DNA of 64,000 nucleotides from Berkiella sp964496435. Lineage in GTDB: Bacteria > Pseudomonadota > Gammaproteobacteria > Berkiellales > Berkiellaceae. The translations under genes and the position numbers were made by a program. Under the pieces are notes generated by a model. That model was not told the origin of the DNA. It was given only the letters and a program-made list of their open reading frames with translations, and did not search any database. This document shows, piece after piece, positions 1 to 8,643 of this stretch. Location of the stretch: contig CAZBZP010000018.1 of assembly GCA_964496435.1 (NCBI GenBank), forward strand, positions 17,049 through 81,048, read 5' to 3'. Each line of letters starts with the position of its first letter. Position 1 is the stretch's first letter.

Positions 1-2
1 CC

Positions 3-779
3 TCTTTCTTGCGCGCCATCGGGCCAGAACCCTGGTATGCCGCGCATGTACAACCTTCTCGTCGACCAACAGATGGTCGCTATGGTGATAATCCAAACCG
101 TACCCAGTTATTTCATCAATATCAGGTGGTTTTAAAGCCTTCGCCCATGAATATCCAAGAGCTTTATCTGGATTCTTTGCGCGCTATTGGTATTGATCCT
201 TTAGAAAATGATATTCGCTTTGTAGAAGATAATTGGGAATCACCGACCTTGGGTGCCTGGGGCTTAGGTTGGGAAGTGTGGCTCAATGGGATGGAAGCCA
301 CCCAGTTCACCTATTTTCAACAAGCAGGCGGCCTGGAATGTAAACCGGTTACCGGTGAATTAGCCTATGGTTTAGAGCGCCTAGGCATGCATATTCAAAA
401 TAAAAAGAGCATGTTTGATTTATTGTGGGCAAGAACCCCGCAAGGCGATGTCACTTATGGCGATGTGTTTCATCAAAACGAAGTGGAAATGTCGACCTAT
501 AACTTCGAATTAGCCAACACCCATATGCTTTTTACGCATTTTGATGATTATGAAAAAGAATGCTTACAATTATTAGAGGCAAATTTACCCTTGCCAGCAT
601 ATGAGTTAGTTTTAAAGGCATCACACACATTCAATATGTTAGATGCCAGAAGTGCTATTGCGGTAACTGAAAGACAACGTTACATCTTAAGAGTGCGCAC
701 ACTGGCACGAGAAGTGGCACAACAATTTTATTTATCCCGCGAAAAACTCGGGTTTCCTTTATTAAAGGCAAAGGCTTAA
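3..779 (+). CDS. glyQ: Glycine--tRNA ligase alpha subunit, 5' end cut by window edge
   Basis: Alpha subunit of the bacterial alpha2-beta2 glycyl-tRNA synthetase, which charges tRNA-Gly in the cytoplasm. The reading frame is open from the first bases, and the first residues (LRAIGPEPWYAAHVQPSRRP) match an internal part of GlyQ, roughly residue 47 of the E. coli protein. About 46 N-terminal residues therefore lie upstream of the window, and the TTG at 9 is not a real start. Typical GlyQ segments follow: RFVEDNWESPTLGAWGLGWE, ECKPVTGE and VTERQRYILR. The stop is 7 nt before glyS, so the two subunits are co-transcribed. Partial gene, identity secure. Confidence 0.97.
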   Translation, partial: SFLRAIGPEPWYAAHVQPSRRPTDGRYGDNPNRTQLFHQYQVVLKPSPMNIQELYLDSLRAIGIDPLENDIRFVEDNWESPTLGAWGLGWEVWLNGMEATQFTYFQQAGGLECKPVTGELAYGLERLGMHIQNKKSMFDLLWARTPQGDVTYGDVFHQNEVEMSTYNFELANTHMLFTHFDDYEKECLQLLEANLPLPAYELVLKASHTFNMLDARSAIAVTERQRYILRVRTLAREVAQQFYLSREKLGFPLLKAKA

Positions 780-786
780 CAATACC

Positions 787-2868
787 ATGGCTGTCAGTGA
801 AACATTATTAATTGAAATTGGAACCGAAGAACTTCCTCCTAAAAATTTAGATAAATTGGCAAAACATTTTGCCCATTCTATCACCCATGCTTTTAGCGAG
901 CAGGGAATTACCTTTGGTAAGGCCGAACATTATGTAACGCCAAGAAGACTTGCCGCCAGAGTATTTGATGTGCCTGCATTGCAGGAAAGCCGTCTTGTGC
1001 AAAAACGAGGTCCAGCCCTTGCCAGCGCTTTTGATGCCAAAGGCAATCCAACAAAAGCTGCCATGGGTTTTGCTAAGGGCTGCAAAGTGGAAGTGAGTGA
1101 TTTAAAAACGCTCGAAACAACGGAAGGTGCTTGGCTGGTTTATGAATATGAAGAGCCCGGTAAAAATTTAATCGATGTTTTGCCTGCCATCATCGAGAAT
1201 GCGCTGAATCAGCTTCCTATTCCTAAACGCATGCGTTGGGGTGCGACATCGACTGAATTTGTCAGACCTATTCATTGGTTGCTGGTTTTGCATGGTAAAA
1301 ACCCTTTACCTATCGAGCTCTTTAATTTAAAAGCCGGCAATACAACCTTTGGGCATCGTTTTCATTTTCCCCAGGCCATTACCTTATCCAATGCTGATGA
1401 CTATGTTAACACCTTAAAAGAAGCCAAAGTTATAGCAAATCATAATGAACGCCAGGAAATGATTCAGCGTGCTATTGAAATGATTGGCGCAAAATTTAAC
1501 GGTAAAACCATTATTGAAGATGAACTGCTTGATCAAGTCACCGGTCTTGTTGAATGGCCTGTGCCACTTTATGCGCAGTTTGATAAAGCCTTTTTAGATG
1601 TGCCGCAAGAAGCGTTGATTTCTTCGATGCAAAATCATCAAAAATGTTTTGCTATTAATGATGAGAACGGCAAATTACTCCCAATATTTATTCTGGTGAG
1701 CAACACACAAGCAGATCCTGTTGATAATATCATTCAAGGTAATGAACGGGTGATGCATGCCCGTTTAAGCGATGCTAAATTCTTCTATGATCAAGACAGA
1801 AAAACCCCTCTACATGCGCGCCTAGAGGGCTTAAAAAACATGATTTTCCAAAAGCAATTAGGCACGCTTTACGATAAAAGCCAGCGTATAGCCAAATTAG
1901 CCAATATCATTGCTAAACAAATCAATGCACCAAGCCATATCAGTGAACGTGCGGGCAAGATGTGTAAAGCAGACTTGTTAACCGAAATGGTATTTGAGTT
2001 CCCAGAATTGCAAGGCATCATGGGATGTTATTATGCGTTGCATGATGGAGAGCCCGCAGAAGTAGCGCAGGCTATTCGTGAAAGCTACTATCCACGATTT
2101 GCTAAAGATATTTTACCAGCATCACCAGTTGGCATCACCTTGGCTTTAGCAGATAGATTAGATACTTTAATCGGTATTTTTGGTATTGGCCAAACCCCCA
2201 CGGGGGATAAAGATCCCTTCGGATTGCGCCGGGCAGCTTTAGGCGTGCTACGTATTCTTATCGAAAAGCAATTGAATCTAGACTTAGGCGAGCTTTGTGA
2301 GCTTGCAAGGCATGGTTATGGCAACCTGATTGATGAAGAAGTTGTGCCACAAATGGTTGCATTTTGCTTTGAACGATTTAAATCCTGGTATTTAGAGCAA
2401 GGTATCGCCATTCAAACGATTGAATCTGTTATGGCAACACACCCTTCACAACCTTATGATGCAAGCTTGCGCGTTTTAGCGGTTGGACATTTTCAAACAC
2501 TTAAAGAGGCGCAAAATTTGGCCGCAGCCAATAAGCGCGTGCGTAATATTTTACAAAAAAATGCCATCACTTTTAACATGCAACGTTTGCCTTTAATTGA
2601 TACTAACTTGCTAAAAGAAGCGCCTGAAAGAGCGCTTTATGAAGCCATCAATAATTTAAAAGCGCAAACAACGCCTTTGATACAACAAGCAAAATATCAA
2701 GAAGCGCTGAGTTTATTAGCATCTTTGCAAGAAAGTGTTGACAAGTTTTTTGATGATGTCATGGTGATGACAGAAGATGAAGCTTTAAGATCTAATAGGA
2801 TCCACTTGCTTTGCCATCTTTATGCACTGTTTTTACAAATTGCTGATATTTCTAAACTGGTATTATGA
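787..2868 (+). CDS. glyS: Glycine--tRNA ligase beta subunit
   Basis: Beta subunit of the tetrameric glycyl-tRNA synthetase, needed for tRNA recognition and activity. The 693 residues equal the usual family length (E. coli 689). The N-terminus (LLIEIGTEELPPKNL) and the internal GDKDPFGLRRAALGVLRI segment are family hallmarks. The C-terminal third contains the anticodon-binding-like region. It sits 7 nt after glyQ and overlaps gmhB by 4 nt (ATGA), so a glyQ-glyS-gmhB-plsC operon is likely. Nothing is missing or broken. Confidence 0.97.
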   Translation: MAVSETLLIEIGTEELPPKNLDKLAKHFAHSITHAFSEQGITFGKAEHYVTPRRLAARVFDVPALQESRLVQKRGPALASAFDAKGNPTKAAMGFAKGCKVEVSDLKTLETTEGAWLVYEYEEPGKNLIDVLPAIIENALNQLPIPKRMRWGATSTEFVRPIHWLLVLHGKNPLPIELFNLKAGNTTFGHRFHFPQAITLSNADDYVNTLKEAKVIANHNERQEMIQRAIEMIGAKFNGKTIIEDELLDQVTGLVEWPVPLYAQFDKAFLDVPQEALISSMQNHQKCFAINDENGKLLPIFILVSNTQADPVDNIIQGNERVMHARLSDAKFFYDQDRKTPLHARLEGLKNMIFQKQLGTLYDKSQRIAKLANIIAKQINAPSHISERAGKMCKADLLTEMVFEFPELQGIMGCYYALHDGEPAEVAQAIRESYYPRFAKDILPASPVGITLALADRLDTLIGIFGIGQTPTGDKDPFGLRRAALGVLRILIEKQLNLDLGELCELARHGYGNLIDEEVVPQMVAFCFERFKSWYLEQGIAIQTIESVMATHPSQPYDASLRVLAVGHFQTLKEAQNLAAANKRVRNILQKNAITFNMQRLPLIDTNLLKEAPERALYEAINNLKAQTTPLIQQAKYQEALSLLASLQESVDKFFDDVMVMTEDEALRSNRIHLLCHLYALFLQIADISKLVL

Positions 2869-3407
2869 AGCTCATTATTCTAGACAGGGATGGGGTTATC
2901 AATCAGGATTCAGATGATTATATTAAATCACCAGCAGAATGGATCCCTATTCCTGGCAGTTTAGAAGCCATTGCGCTTTTAAATCAACATGGTTATACCG
3001 TAAGCGTTGCAACCAATCAATCTGGTATCGCACGTAAAATGTATAGCATTGAGATTTTAAATCAAATTCATCAAAAAATGCATGACGCGCTTGCAGCTAA
3101 AAACGCTAAAATTGACAGTGTTTTTTATTGCCCACACGGGCCTGATGATAGCTGTGACTGCCGCAAACCAAAGCCTGGTCTTTTAAAGCAAATAGCCGAG
3201 CATTATCACTGTGATTTAAATAAAGTTTATGTTGTCGGCGATAGCTTTCGCGACTTAGAAGCAGCTCTCTTAGTAAAGGCTACACCGGTGCTTGTGAAAA
3301 CAGGTAAAGGTGAAAGAACGATTGCTAAACACGCTGAAGATATCAAGGATATTGAAACCCACCCCGATTTGTTTGCTTTTGTTGAAAGGCTGTTAATGCA
3401 TGTTTAA
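2865..3407 (+). CDS. gmhB: D-glycero-beta-D-manno-heptose-1,7-bisphosphate 7-phosphatase
   Basis: HAD-superfamily phosphatase that removes the 7-phosphate from heptose bisphosphate during ADP-heptose synthesis for the LPS inner core. The catalytic DxD is Asp7 and Asp9 (ILDRDGVIN), motif II is TNQSG near residues 50-54, and motif IV is GDSFRD near 125-130. The zinc-binding loop of GmhB (Cys89, His91, Cys97, Cys99) is present, which separates it from histidinol phosphatases. It overlaps glyS by 4 nt and plsC by 8 nt, so translation is probably coupled. Pseudomonas has the same gene at the same place near its origin. Confidence 0.93.
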   Translation: MKLIILDRDGVINQDSDDYIKSPAEWIPIPGSLEAIALLNQHGYTVSVATNQSGIARKMYSIEILNQIHQKMHDALAAKNAKIDSVFYCPHGPDDSCDCRKPKPGLLKQIAEHYHCDLNKVYVVGDSFRDLEAALLVKATPVLVKTGKGERTIAKHAEDIKDIETHPDLFAFVERLLMHV

Positions 3408-4125
3408 AAATCTATTATTGGCCTTTCGCTCGATTGTGCTTTTTGTTGGCCAAGCCATTGCCGCCATGATTATCTGTGTGATTGGCTTTTTCTTATTTCC
3501 CTTGCCTTATATTGTGCGTTATCGATTCATTACCCTGTGGTCACATTTTGTGATCTGGTGGGCACGCATAGTCTGTGGTATTCGCTATGATATTCAAGGT
3601 TTAGAATTATTACCCCATGAAAATGCGATTGTCTTATGTAAGCATCAATCAGCGTGGGAAACGCTCTTTTTACAAACACTGCTAGGCCCACAAACCTGGG
3701 TGCTTAAAAAGCAATTATTAAAGATCCCTTTCTTTGGTTGGGGATTAGCCATGATTGAACCTATTGCGATAGATAGAAGTAAATCCAGCTCTATTAAACA
3801 GCTCCTTGAACAAGGCAAAAGACGTTTACAGCAAGGTCGTTGGGTTATTATTTTCCCAGAAGGTTCGCGTGTTGCTGTAGGTGAAAATGGTAAATTTTCA
3901 CGAAGTGGGGCCGTGTTGGCCAAAGAAACGGGCTATAAAGTTGTACCCATTGCACATAATGCCGGTGTCTGTTGGCCCAGAAATGCCTTTATCAAAAAGC
4001 CTGGCACCATCAGCTTTGTTATCGGGCCAGCCCTTGATCCTGCTAATCTCAATGCAGATGAAATCAAAGAAAAAGCACAATCGTGGATTGAGTCCACAAT
4101 GGAAGATTTGCCGCAAGAATTTTAA
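3400..4125 (+). CDS. plsC: 1-acyl-sn-glycerol-3-phosphate acyltransferase family protein
   Basis: Membrane-associated lysophospholipid acyltransferase (PlsC/AGPAT fold), probably acylating lysophosphatidate or another lysophospholipid. The N-terminus has hydrophobic stretches at about residues 8-38. The acceptor block is KHQSAWET (His82), so the usual HX4D reads HX4E here (Glu87); I have the impression this variant occurs in the gammaproteobacterial group next to gyrB. The second motif FPEGSR is at 152-157. The start overlaps gmhB by 8 nt. It is the last gene of the glyQ operon and is convergent with gyrB. Substrate not determinable from sequence. Confidence 0.88.
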   Translation: MFKNLLLAFRSIVLFVGQAIAAMIICVIGFFLFPLPYIVRYRFITLWSHFVIWWARIVCGIRYDIQGLELLPHENAIVLCKHQSAWETLFLQTLLGPQTWVLKKQLLKIPFFGWGLAMIEPIAIDRSKSSSIKQLLEQGKRRLQQGRWVIIFPEGSRVAVGENGKFSRSGAVLAKETGYKVVPIAHNAGVCWPRNAFIKKPGTISFVIGPALDPANLNADEIKEKAQSWIESTMEDLPQEF

Positions 4126-4147
4126 TTCATTTTATATGCGAGACACC

Positions 4148-4220
4148 GCGGGACATATGGTGAAACAACTTTATTTTATGGCTCTGCCATAAAAAAAGTG
4201 TTTCCCCACATGCCATTCAA
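4148..4220 (-). repeat. 73-bp near-palindromic dispersed element, copy 1
   Basis: The reverse complement of this stretch aligns without gaps to 55396-55468, with 61 of 73 positions identical by my hand count. The element is almost palindromic: an inner ATGGC/GCCAT stem is flanked by T-rich/A-rich arms and outer GGGG/CCCC arms. It occupies most of the gap between the convergent plsC and gyrB genes. It could be a REP/MITE-like mobile repeat, a bidirectional terminator, or both. No coding potential. Confidence 0.8.
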
Positions 4221-4252
4221 ATTCCCGGGTATTTAAGACAAGCTGAAAAGAA

Positions 4253-6679
4253 TTAAATATCTAGGTTTTCTACATGTAACGCATTGGCTTCAATAAATTC
4301 ACGTCGTGGCTCAACTTGATCGCCCATCAGTGTCGTAAAGATTTGATCAGCTTCAACCGCATCTTCAATACGCACTTGGAGTAAGCGGCGTGTTAAGGGA
4401 TCCATAGTTGTTGACCACAATTGATCAGCGTTCATTTCACCCAAACCTTTATAGCGTGAAATCTGTTGGCCTTTTTTCGCTTCATTCATTAGCCACTCCA
4501 GCACTTCTTTAAAGCTGAGTGCAGCTACCTTTTTATCACCGCGCTCGATATAAGCACCAGGCTCTAGCAATTGTGCTAATTCTGCGCCAACTTGCATCAA
4601 GAAGGTATATTCAGAAGAGTGGAAAAAGTCCGCTGTAAAATGAGACGTATGGGCAATACCATATGTGCTTACTTTGGCAACTGGAACAAAATGATCATCT
4701 GAACTTTCAATGGATAATTGGCAATGTTGATCATCAATGTTAGCTTTCTTGAGCTCTGCTTTTAAAGCATCCAGCCATTGCTGAACCGCTTTTTGATCTT
4801 TGAGCTGCGCTTCCTTCAATGAGGGCACATTTAACATTGCCTCTAACACGGGGACCGGGAAGCGTTTTGATAAGCGCCGAATCATACCTTGGGCTTTATT
4901 AAAGCGAGCGACCAATTGCTCCAAAGCCAAACCTTGGATAGCAGGCGCTTGTGGGTTTACGTGTAATTTTGCTTCATCAAGCGCAATGTGCGTCAGATAG
5001 TGCTGCAGAGCATCTTCATCTTTCACATAATTCTCTTGTTTACCACGTTTTACTCTGAACAAAGGTGGCTGAGCAATATAAATGTGGCCACGCTCTAAAA
5101 GTTCAGGCATTTGGCGATAGAAAAAGGTTAATAACAATGTTCTAATGTGTGAACCGTCGACGTCAGCGTCAGTCATGATAATAATGTGATGGTAACGCAA
5201 CTTATCGGGGTTATATTCTTCTCGACCAATACCACAACCTAAAGCAGTAATAAGTGTACCCACCTCTTGGGAGGATAACATTTTATCAAAACGTGCTTTT
5301 TCCACGTTCAAGATTTTACCCTTTAAAGGCAATATCGCTTGAGTACGTCTGTCACGCCCCTGCTTTGCAGAACCGCCCGCGGAGTCACCCTCTACTAAGT
5401 ACAATTCAGAAAGTGCTGGATCTCTCTCCTGACAGTCTGCTAACTTCCCTGGAAGGCCTGCAATATCAAGCGCGCCTTTTCTGCGGGTCATTTCTCGTGC
5501 TTTACGTGCAGCTTCTCTGGCTCTTGCCGCTTCAATCATTTTGTTTGTAATAGCTTTGGCTTCAGCAGGCTTTTCTAATAAGAAGGCATTAAAAGCATCA
5601 CTGAAGGTCGATTCAACCACCGCCTTCACTTCTGAGGACACCAATTTATCTTTGGTTTGTGATGAGAACTTTGGATCTGGCAGTTTCACTGACAAGACGG
5701 CTGTTAAACCTTCTCTGGCATCATCCCCTGTGGTTGCTACTTTGGATTTCTTTAGCACGCCTTCATTTTCTAAGTATTGATTCAAGGTTCTGGTCATTGC
5801 ACTTCTAAAGCCGGATAAGTGCGTACCACCATCACGCTGTGGAATGTTGTTGGTAAAGCAGAAAATGTTCTCTGCGTAGGTGTCATTCCATTGCAAGGCC
5901 ACTTCAACGGTCATGTTGTCCTTTTCTTTGCTAAAGAAAAAGACCGAAGGATGGACAGGTGTTTTGTTTTTATTTAAGTAATCTACGAAAGCTTTAATAC
6001 CACCCTCGTAACAGAACTCATCATTTTTACCCTTGCCCTCTTCAGAAAGACGCTCATCAACCAAGTGAATTTTAACGCCTGAGTTTAAGAAGGAAAGCTC
6101 GCGTAAACGTCTGGCCAAGACATCATAATCAAATTCAATATTGCTAAAGGTCTCAGCGCTTGCCTTAAACCAGATTTCTGTTCCCGTGGCATCGGTATTA
6201 CCAACGACTTTCAAAGCTTCAACAGGTTCACCATTATGAAATTCAAGAAAATGCTTTTTGCCTTCTCGACAAATGGTCAGACGCAAGCATTCTGAAAGCG
6301 CATTCACGACAGAAACACCCACGCCATGCAAGCCGCCAGATACCTTATAGGAGTTATCATCAAACTTACCGCCGGCATGTAATACCGTCATAATTACTTC
6401 AGCGGCAGAACGCCCTTCTTCAGCGTGGATGTCCACAGGAATTCCACGACCATTATCTTTTACAGAAATAGATTCATCTGGGTGAATCGTCACGGTAATC
6501 AGGGAGCAATAACCGGCTAAGGCCTCATCGATTGAATTATCGACGACTTCAAACACCATGTGATGTAAACCTGTGCCATCGTCGGTATCACCGATATACA
6601 TACCAGGACGCTTTCTAACAGCGTCTAAGCCCTTTAAAACTTTAATATTGGATGAATCGTAAGTCATCTCTGATGTCAT
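4253..6679 (-). CDS. gyrB: DNA gyrase subunit B
   Basis: ATPase subunit of the type IIA topoisomerase that introduces negative supercoils; works as A2B2 with GyrA, which is not in the window. At 808 residues it matches the long gammaproteobacterial form (E. coli 804). The order is: GHKL ATPase (VVDNSIDEALAGY, DNGRGIPV, GGLHGVGVSVVNALS), transducer, then TOPRIM (YLVEGDSAGGSAKQGRD, and the Mg site MTDADVDGSHIRTL), and a C-terminal ISRYKGLGEMN block. The ATG at 6679 has GGAG six bases upstream. It is separated from recF by an unusual 780-nt gap, so it probably has its own promoter. Confidence 0.98.
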   Translation of the reverse strand: MTSEMTYDSSNIKVLKGLDAVRKRPGMYIGDTDDGTGLHHMVFEVVDNSIDEALAGYCSLITVTIHPDESISVKDNGRGIPVDIHAEEGRSAAEVIMTVLHAGGKFDDNSYKVSGGLHGVGVSVVNALSECLRLTICREGKKHFLEFHNGEPVEALKVVGNTDATGTEIWFKASAETFSNIEFDYDVLARRLRELSFLNSGVKIHLVDERLSEEGKGKNDEFCYEGGIKAFVDYLNKNKTPVHPSVFFFSKEKDNMTVEVALQWNDTYAENIFCFTNNIPQRDGGTHLSGFRSAMTRTLNQYLENEGVLKKSKVATTGDDAREGLTAVLSVKLPDPKFSSQTKDKLVSSEVKAVVESTFSDAFNAFLLEKPAEAKAITNKMIEAARAREAARKAREMTRRKGALDIAGLPGKLADCQERDPALSELYLVEGDSAGGSAKQGRDRRTQAILPLKGKILNVEKARFDKMLSSQEVGTLITALGCGIGREEYNPDKLRYHHIIIMTDADVDGSHIRTLLLTFFYRQMPELLERGHIYIAQPPLFRVKRGKQENYVKDEDALQHYLTHIALDEAKLHVNPQAPAIQGLALEQLVARFNKAQGMIRRLSKRFPVPVLEAMLNVPSLKEAQLKDQKAVQQWLDALKAELKKANIDDQHCQLSIESSDDHFVPVAKVSTYGIAHTSHFTADFFHSSEYTFLMQVGAELAQLLEPGAYIERGDKKVAALSFKEVLEWLMNEAKKGQQISRYKGLGEMNADQLWSTTMDPLTRRLLQVRIEDAVEADQIFTTLMGDQVEPRREFIEANALHVENLDI

Positions 6680-6720
6680 TCGCTACTCCGTGTACGATTA
6701 GTGCGTACTTGCTTGCAAGA

Positions 6721-6736
6721 GGTTCCACGTGGAACA
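6721..6736. promoter_or_regulatory. parS site 1 (ParB-binding palindrome)
   Basis: GGTTCCACGTGGAACA differs by one outer base from the perfect palindrome found at the two other sites. It matches the conserved chromosomal parS core (TGTTCCACGTGGAACA-type) bound by ParB/Spo0J. It lies 41 bp upstream of the gyrB start and about 4.4 kb from dnaA. Confidence 0.88.
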
Positions 6737-7378
6737 TTTTGGCCCTTTAAAGGGGCTTACTTGAAGCGTTAAAAGGTTATCTAAAGACTTCGTTTGTAAT
6801 GGCAATATTCTATCATATTCAGCCGTTTAGCTCTTCTTTTTTCGTGGTTTTTTTGCTAAAAACGACCGTTTTCTATGCGTTTTATTTGTAATTTGAAACT
6901 TAGATAACAAAATAGGTTTTTTAGCTATTAGTCTCTTGATTTGATCTGACATTAGAAACGTTGGCCAAAGAGCAACGCGAACAAACCCTCTGCCATTGGA
7001 GCGCCCACTTTTGATCTCAAAGGGAGAATTATGTCGCAGGGCGACTTAAATCGCATTTTACTTGTTTATGTTGCTAGCCATTGACCTAATGGGGTGATTT
7101 TTACCCTCTTTGTTATCAAAGGAGATCAACTGCTTGCAGGCGGGGAGTTCAAAGGAAGGCATACTTGTGTCTTCGCTCAGAAGCCATGTAGGACAAGCCA
7201 CTTTATTCGCCCTATAAGCACTAACGCCCCCATTTCTAAAGAGATAACACTCTGTGCTGCTTTAAGCGACCACATCTTCTGGATAATAAAGGGGAATTAT
7301 TGTCGCTACGCGACCTTAATGTCTTTTGCATCATGGAGGACAGCTTGAAGGGTCTCGCCAGATTGAGAATCTTATTGC

Positions 7379-7402
7379 CCCCCCTTTGTTATCAAAGGGG
7401 GG
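7379..7402. repeat. Perfect 10-bp stem hairpin downstream of recF
   Basis: CCCCCCTTTG and CAAAGGGGGG form a perfect 10-bp stem around a TTAT loop, about 60 nt past the recF stop on the minus strand. There is no following T run on that strand, so a classical intrinsic terminator is not certain. The core resembles the weaker copy at 7104-7145. Confidence 0.55.
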
Positions 7403-7462
7403 CGACAGCTTGCTGATGGGGGGTTTTCGTGTAGGCTGGCAGAGGCGCTTGGAGGAATCCTC

Positions 7463-8584
7463 CTAGGCAGGCGACTCAATAGAGGCCAAGAGCCCAGTAA
7501 ATCCGGGGGTTCTGGTGATGCTCCCTTGTTCCACGTGGAACATTTCTCCCTCAAATTGCTGGCACAATAGCTGCCATGGTGTCTCCTCTATCCCTGTCAG
7601 GAAGAGTTGATGGCCATTTTGGGCAAGATGGGTAACCAATCGTTGGCGATTATGACTATCAAGCTCGGACGCCAAGTCATCGATGAGAAATAAACATCGT
7701 TTAGCTGTGCTGGCATGAAGTTGTTGGGCTTGAGCAAGGTGTAAAGCCGCTATCAACAGCTTTTGCTGACCACGAGAAAGCACTTGATGGGCATCAAAGC
7801 CGCCTAAGCTAACGGCCAGCTCGGCGCGATGCGGCCCCACGCTTGTATAGCCGAAACGCTGATCTTGAGCCAAAGCGATGCCTAAAGCCTCTTCTAGAGA
7901 ACGCTCCTCATGCCATCCCTGCTCATAGCTAAATTGAATATCATGATCAGGCAGCAGAAATTCACGTGCTTTTCGCAAAAAAGGCAGCAAACCAACCAAG
8001 TATTGCTTACGTAAATAGGTGATTTTCTCCCCCACTTCAACAAGCTCTATCTCCCAAGCAAGGAGTGATTTCCACTTCGGCAACTGCTTAAGCGCGGCAT
8101 TACGCTGCTTGATCAGGCGTTGATAGCGCTGACAGAGCTCAGTAAATGAATGTTCCACGTGGAACACACCCCAATCTAAGAAGCGTCGTCGCTCTTCTGG
8201 CCCCTCTACCAATAACTTAAACGTTTCCGGCGTTATCAATTGCAGTGGTAATTGGGTTGCAAAACGGGACAATTTGTCACAAACCTCGCCTTGGAGCTTA
8301 CATTTTACGTCTCCTTGGCGTGTTTTCTCTATTCCCATGCTTGTCTTCATGCCATCACAGAACATTTCACCAAAGCACGCCAATTGGTTTTGCTGATGGT
8401 TAATAATGCTTTGGCTCTGCCTTGAACGAAAAGATCGCCCCAATGCCAGCAAATGAATGGCTTCCAATAAACTGGTTTTGCCTGATCCATTTTTTCCAAT
8501 GAAAAGATTGAACTGAGGGTGTAAGGAAAGCGCTATCTCGTTGAGATTGCGCACCTGATGAATATGAAGGCGAGATAAATACAC
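7463..8584 (-). CDS. recF: DNA replication and repair protein RecF
   Basis: ABC/SMC-type ATPase that loads RecA at single-strand gaps with RecO and RecR. The 373 residues are a normal length. Walker A is GKNGSGKTS at about 30-38, the signature is LSRGQQKLL, and Walker B is LFLIDDLASELD. The start is GTG (MYLSRLHIHQVRNL), which fits the family N-terminus; its ribosome-binding site is weak. Two perfect parS palindromes lie inside the coding sequence and both encode FHVE (FHVEHS mid-protein, FHVEQG near the C-terminus), so the protein carries residues imposed by the parS sites. The stop is followed by the perfect inverted repeat GGAGGAATCCTCC at 7451-7463. Confidence 0.96.
   Translation of the reverse strand: MYLSRLHIHQVRNLNEIALSLHPQFNLFIGKNGSGKTSLLEAIHLLALGRSFRSRQSQSIINHQQNQLACFGEMFCDGMKTSMGIEKTRQGDVKCKLQGEVCDKLSRFATQLPLQLITPETFKLLVEGPEERRRFLDWGVFHVEHSFTELCQRYQRLIKQRNAALKQLPKWKSLLAWEIELVEVGEKITYLRKQYLVGLLPFLRKAREFLLPDHDIQFSYEQGWHEERSLEEALGIALAQDQRFGYTSVGPHRAELAVSLGGFDAHQVLSRGQQKLLIAALHLAQAQQLHASTAKRCLFLIDDLASELDSHNRQRLVTHLAQNGHQLFLTGIEETPWQLLCQQFEGEMFHVEQGSITRTPGFTGLLASIESPA
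7527..7542. promoter_or_regulatory. parS site 2, inside recF
   Basis: Perfect 16-bp palindrome TGTTCCACGTGGAACA within the 3' end of recF, read there as the codons for FHVE. Identical to the site at 8151-8166. Confidence 0.93.
8151..8166. promoter_or_regulatory. parS site 3, inside recF
   Basis: Perfect 16-bp palindrome TGTTCCACGTGGAACA in the middle of recF, 624 bp from site 2. Together with sites 1 and 2 it forms an origin-proximal parS cluster for the ParAB proteins encoded at 18803-20535. Confidence 0.93.
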
Positions 8585-8643
8585 TTGATAGCACGTCCCG
8601 CTAGTGATGAATTAACTCATAGAATAACACCAAAACCTGCGCG

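Larger units (their letters stand above)
6680..7462. other. Gap between gyrB and recF with parS and duplicated short motifs
   Basis: This 783-nt stretch has no convincing gene. It holds a parS palindrome at 6721-6736, an imperfect GCCCTTTAAAGGGGC hairpin at 6742-6756 and a T-rich region at 6830-6920 that may carry the gyrB promoter. Two motif pairs recur in the same order: an AAAGGGGAATTATTGTCGC-like motif at 7019-7050 and 7288-7320, and a CTTTGTTATCAAAGG-centred motif at 7104-7145 and 7379-7423. The second pair contains a 10-bp stem at 7379-7402. Short ORFs across it lack family features and cross the repeats. Confidence 0.7.

Noticed and set aside
3881..4192. 103-codon ORF overlapping the plsC 3' end
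   Set aside because: Shadow of plsC in another frame that runs into the hairpin repeat.
7094..7348. 84-codon ORF in the gyrB-recF gap
   Set aside because: It runs through the duplicated motifs and shows no family features.
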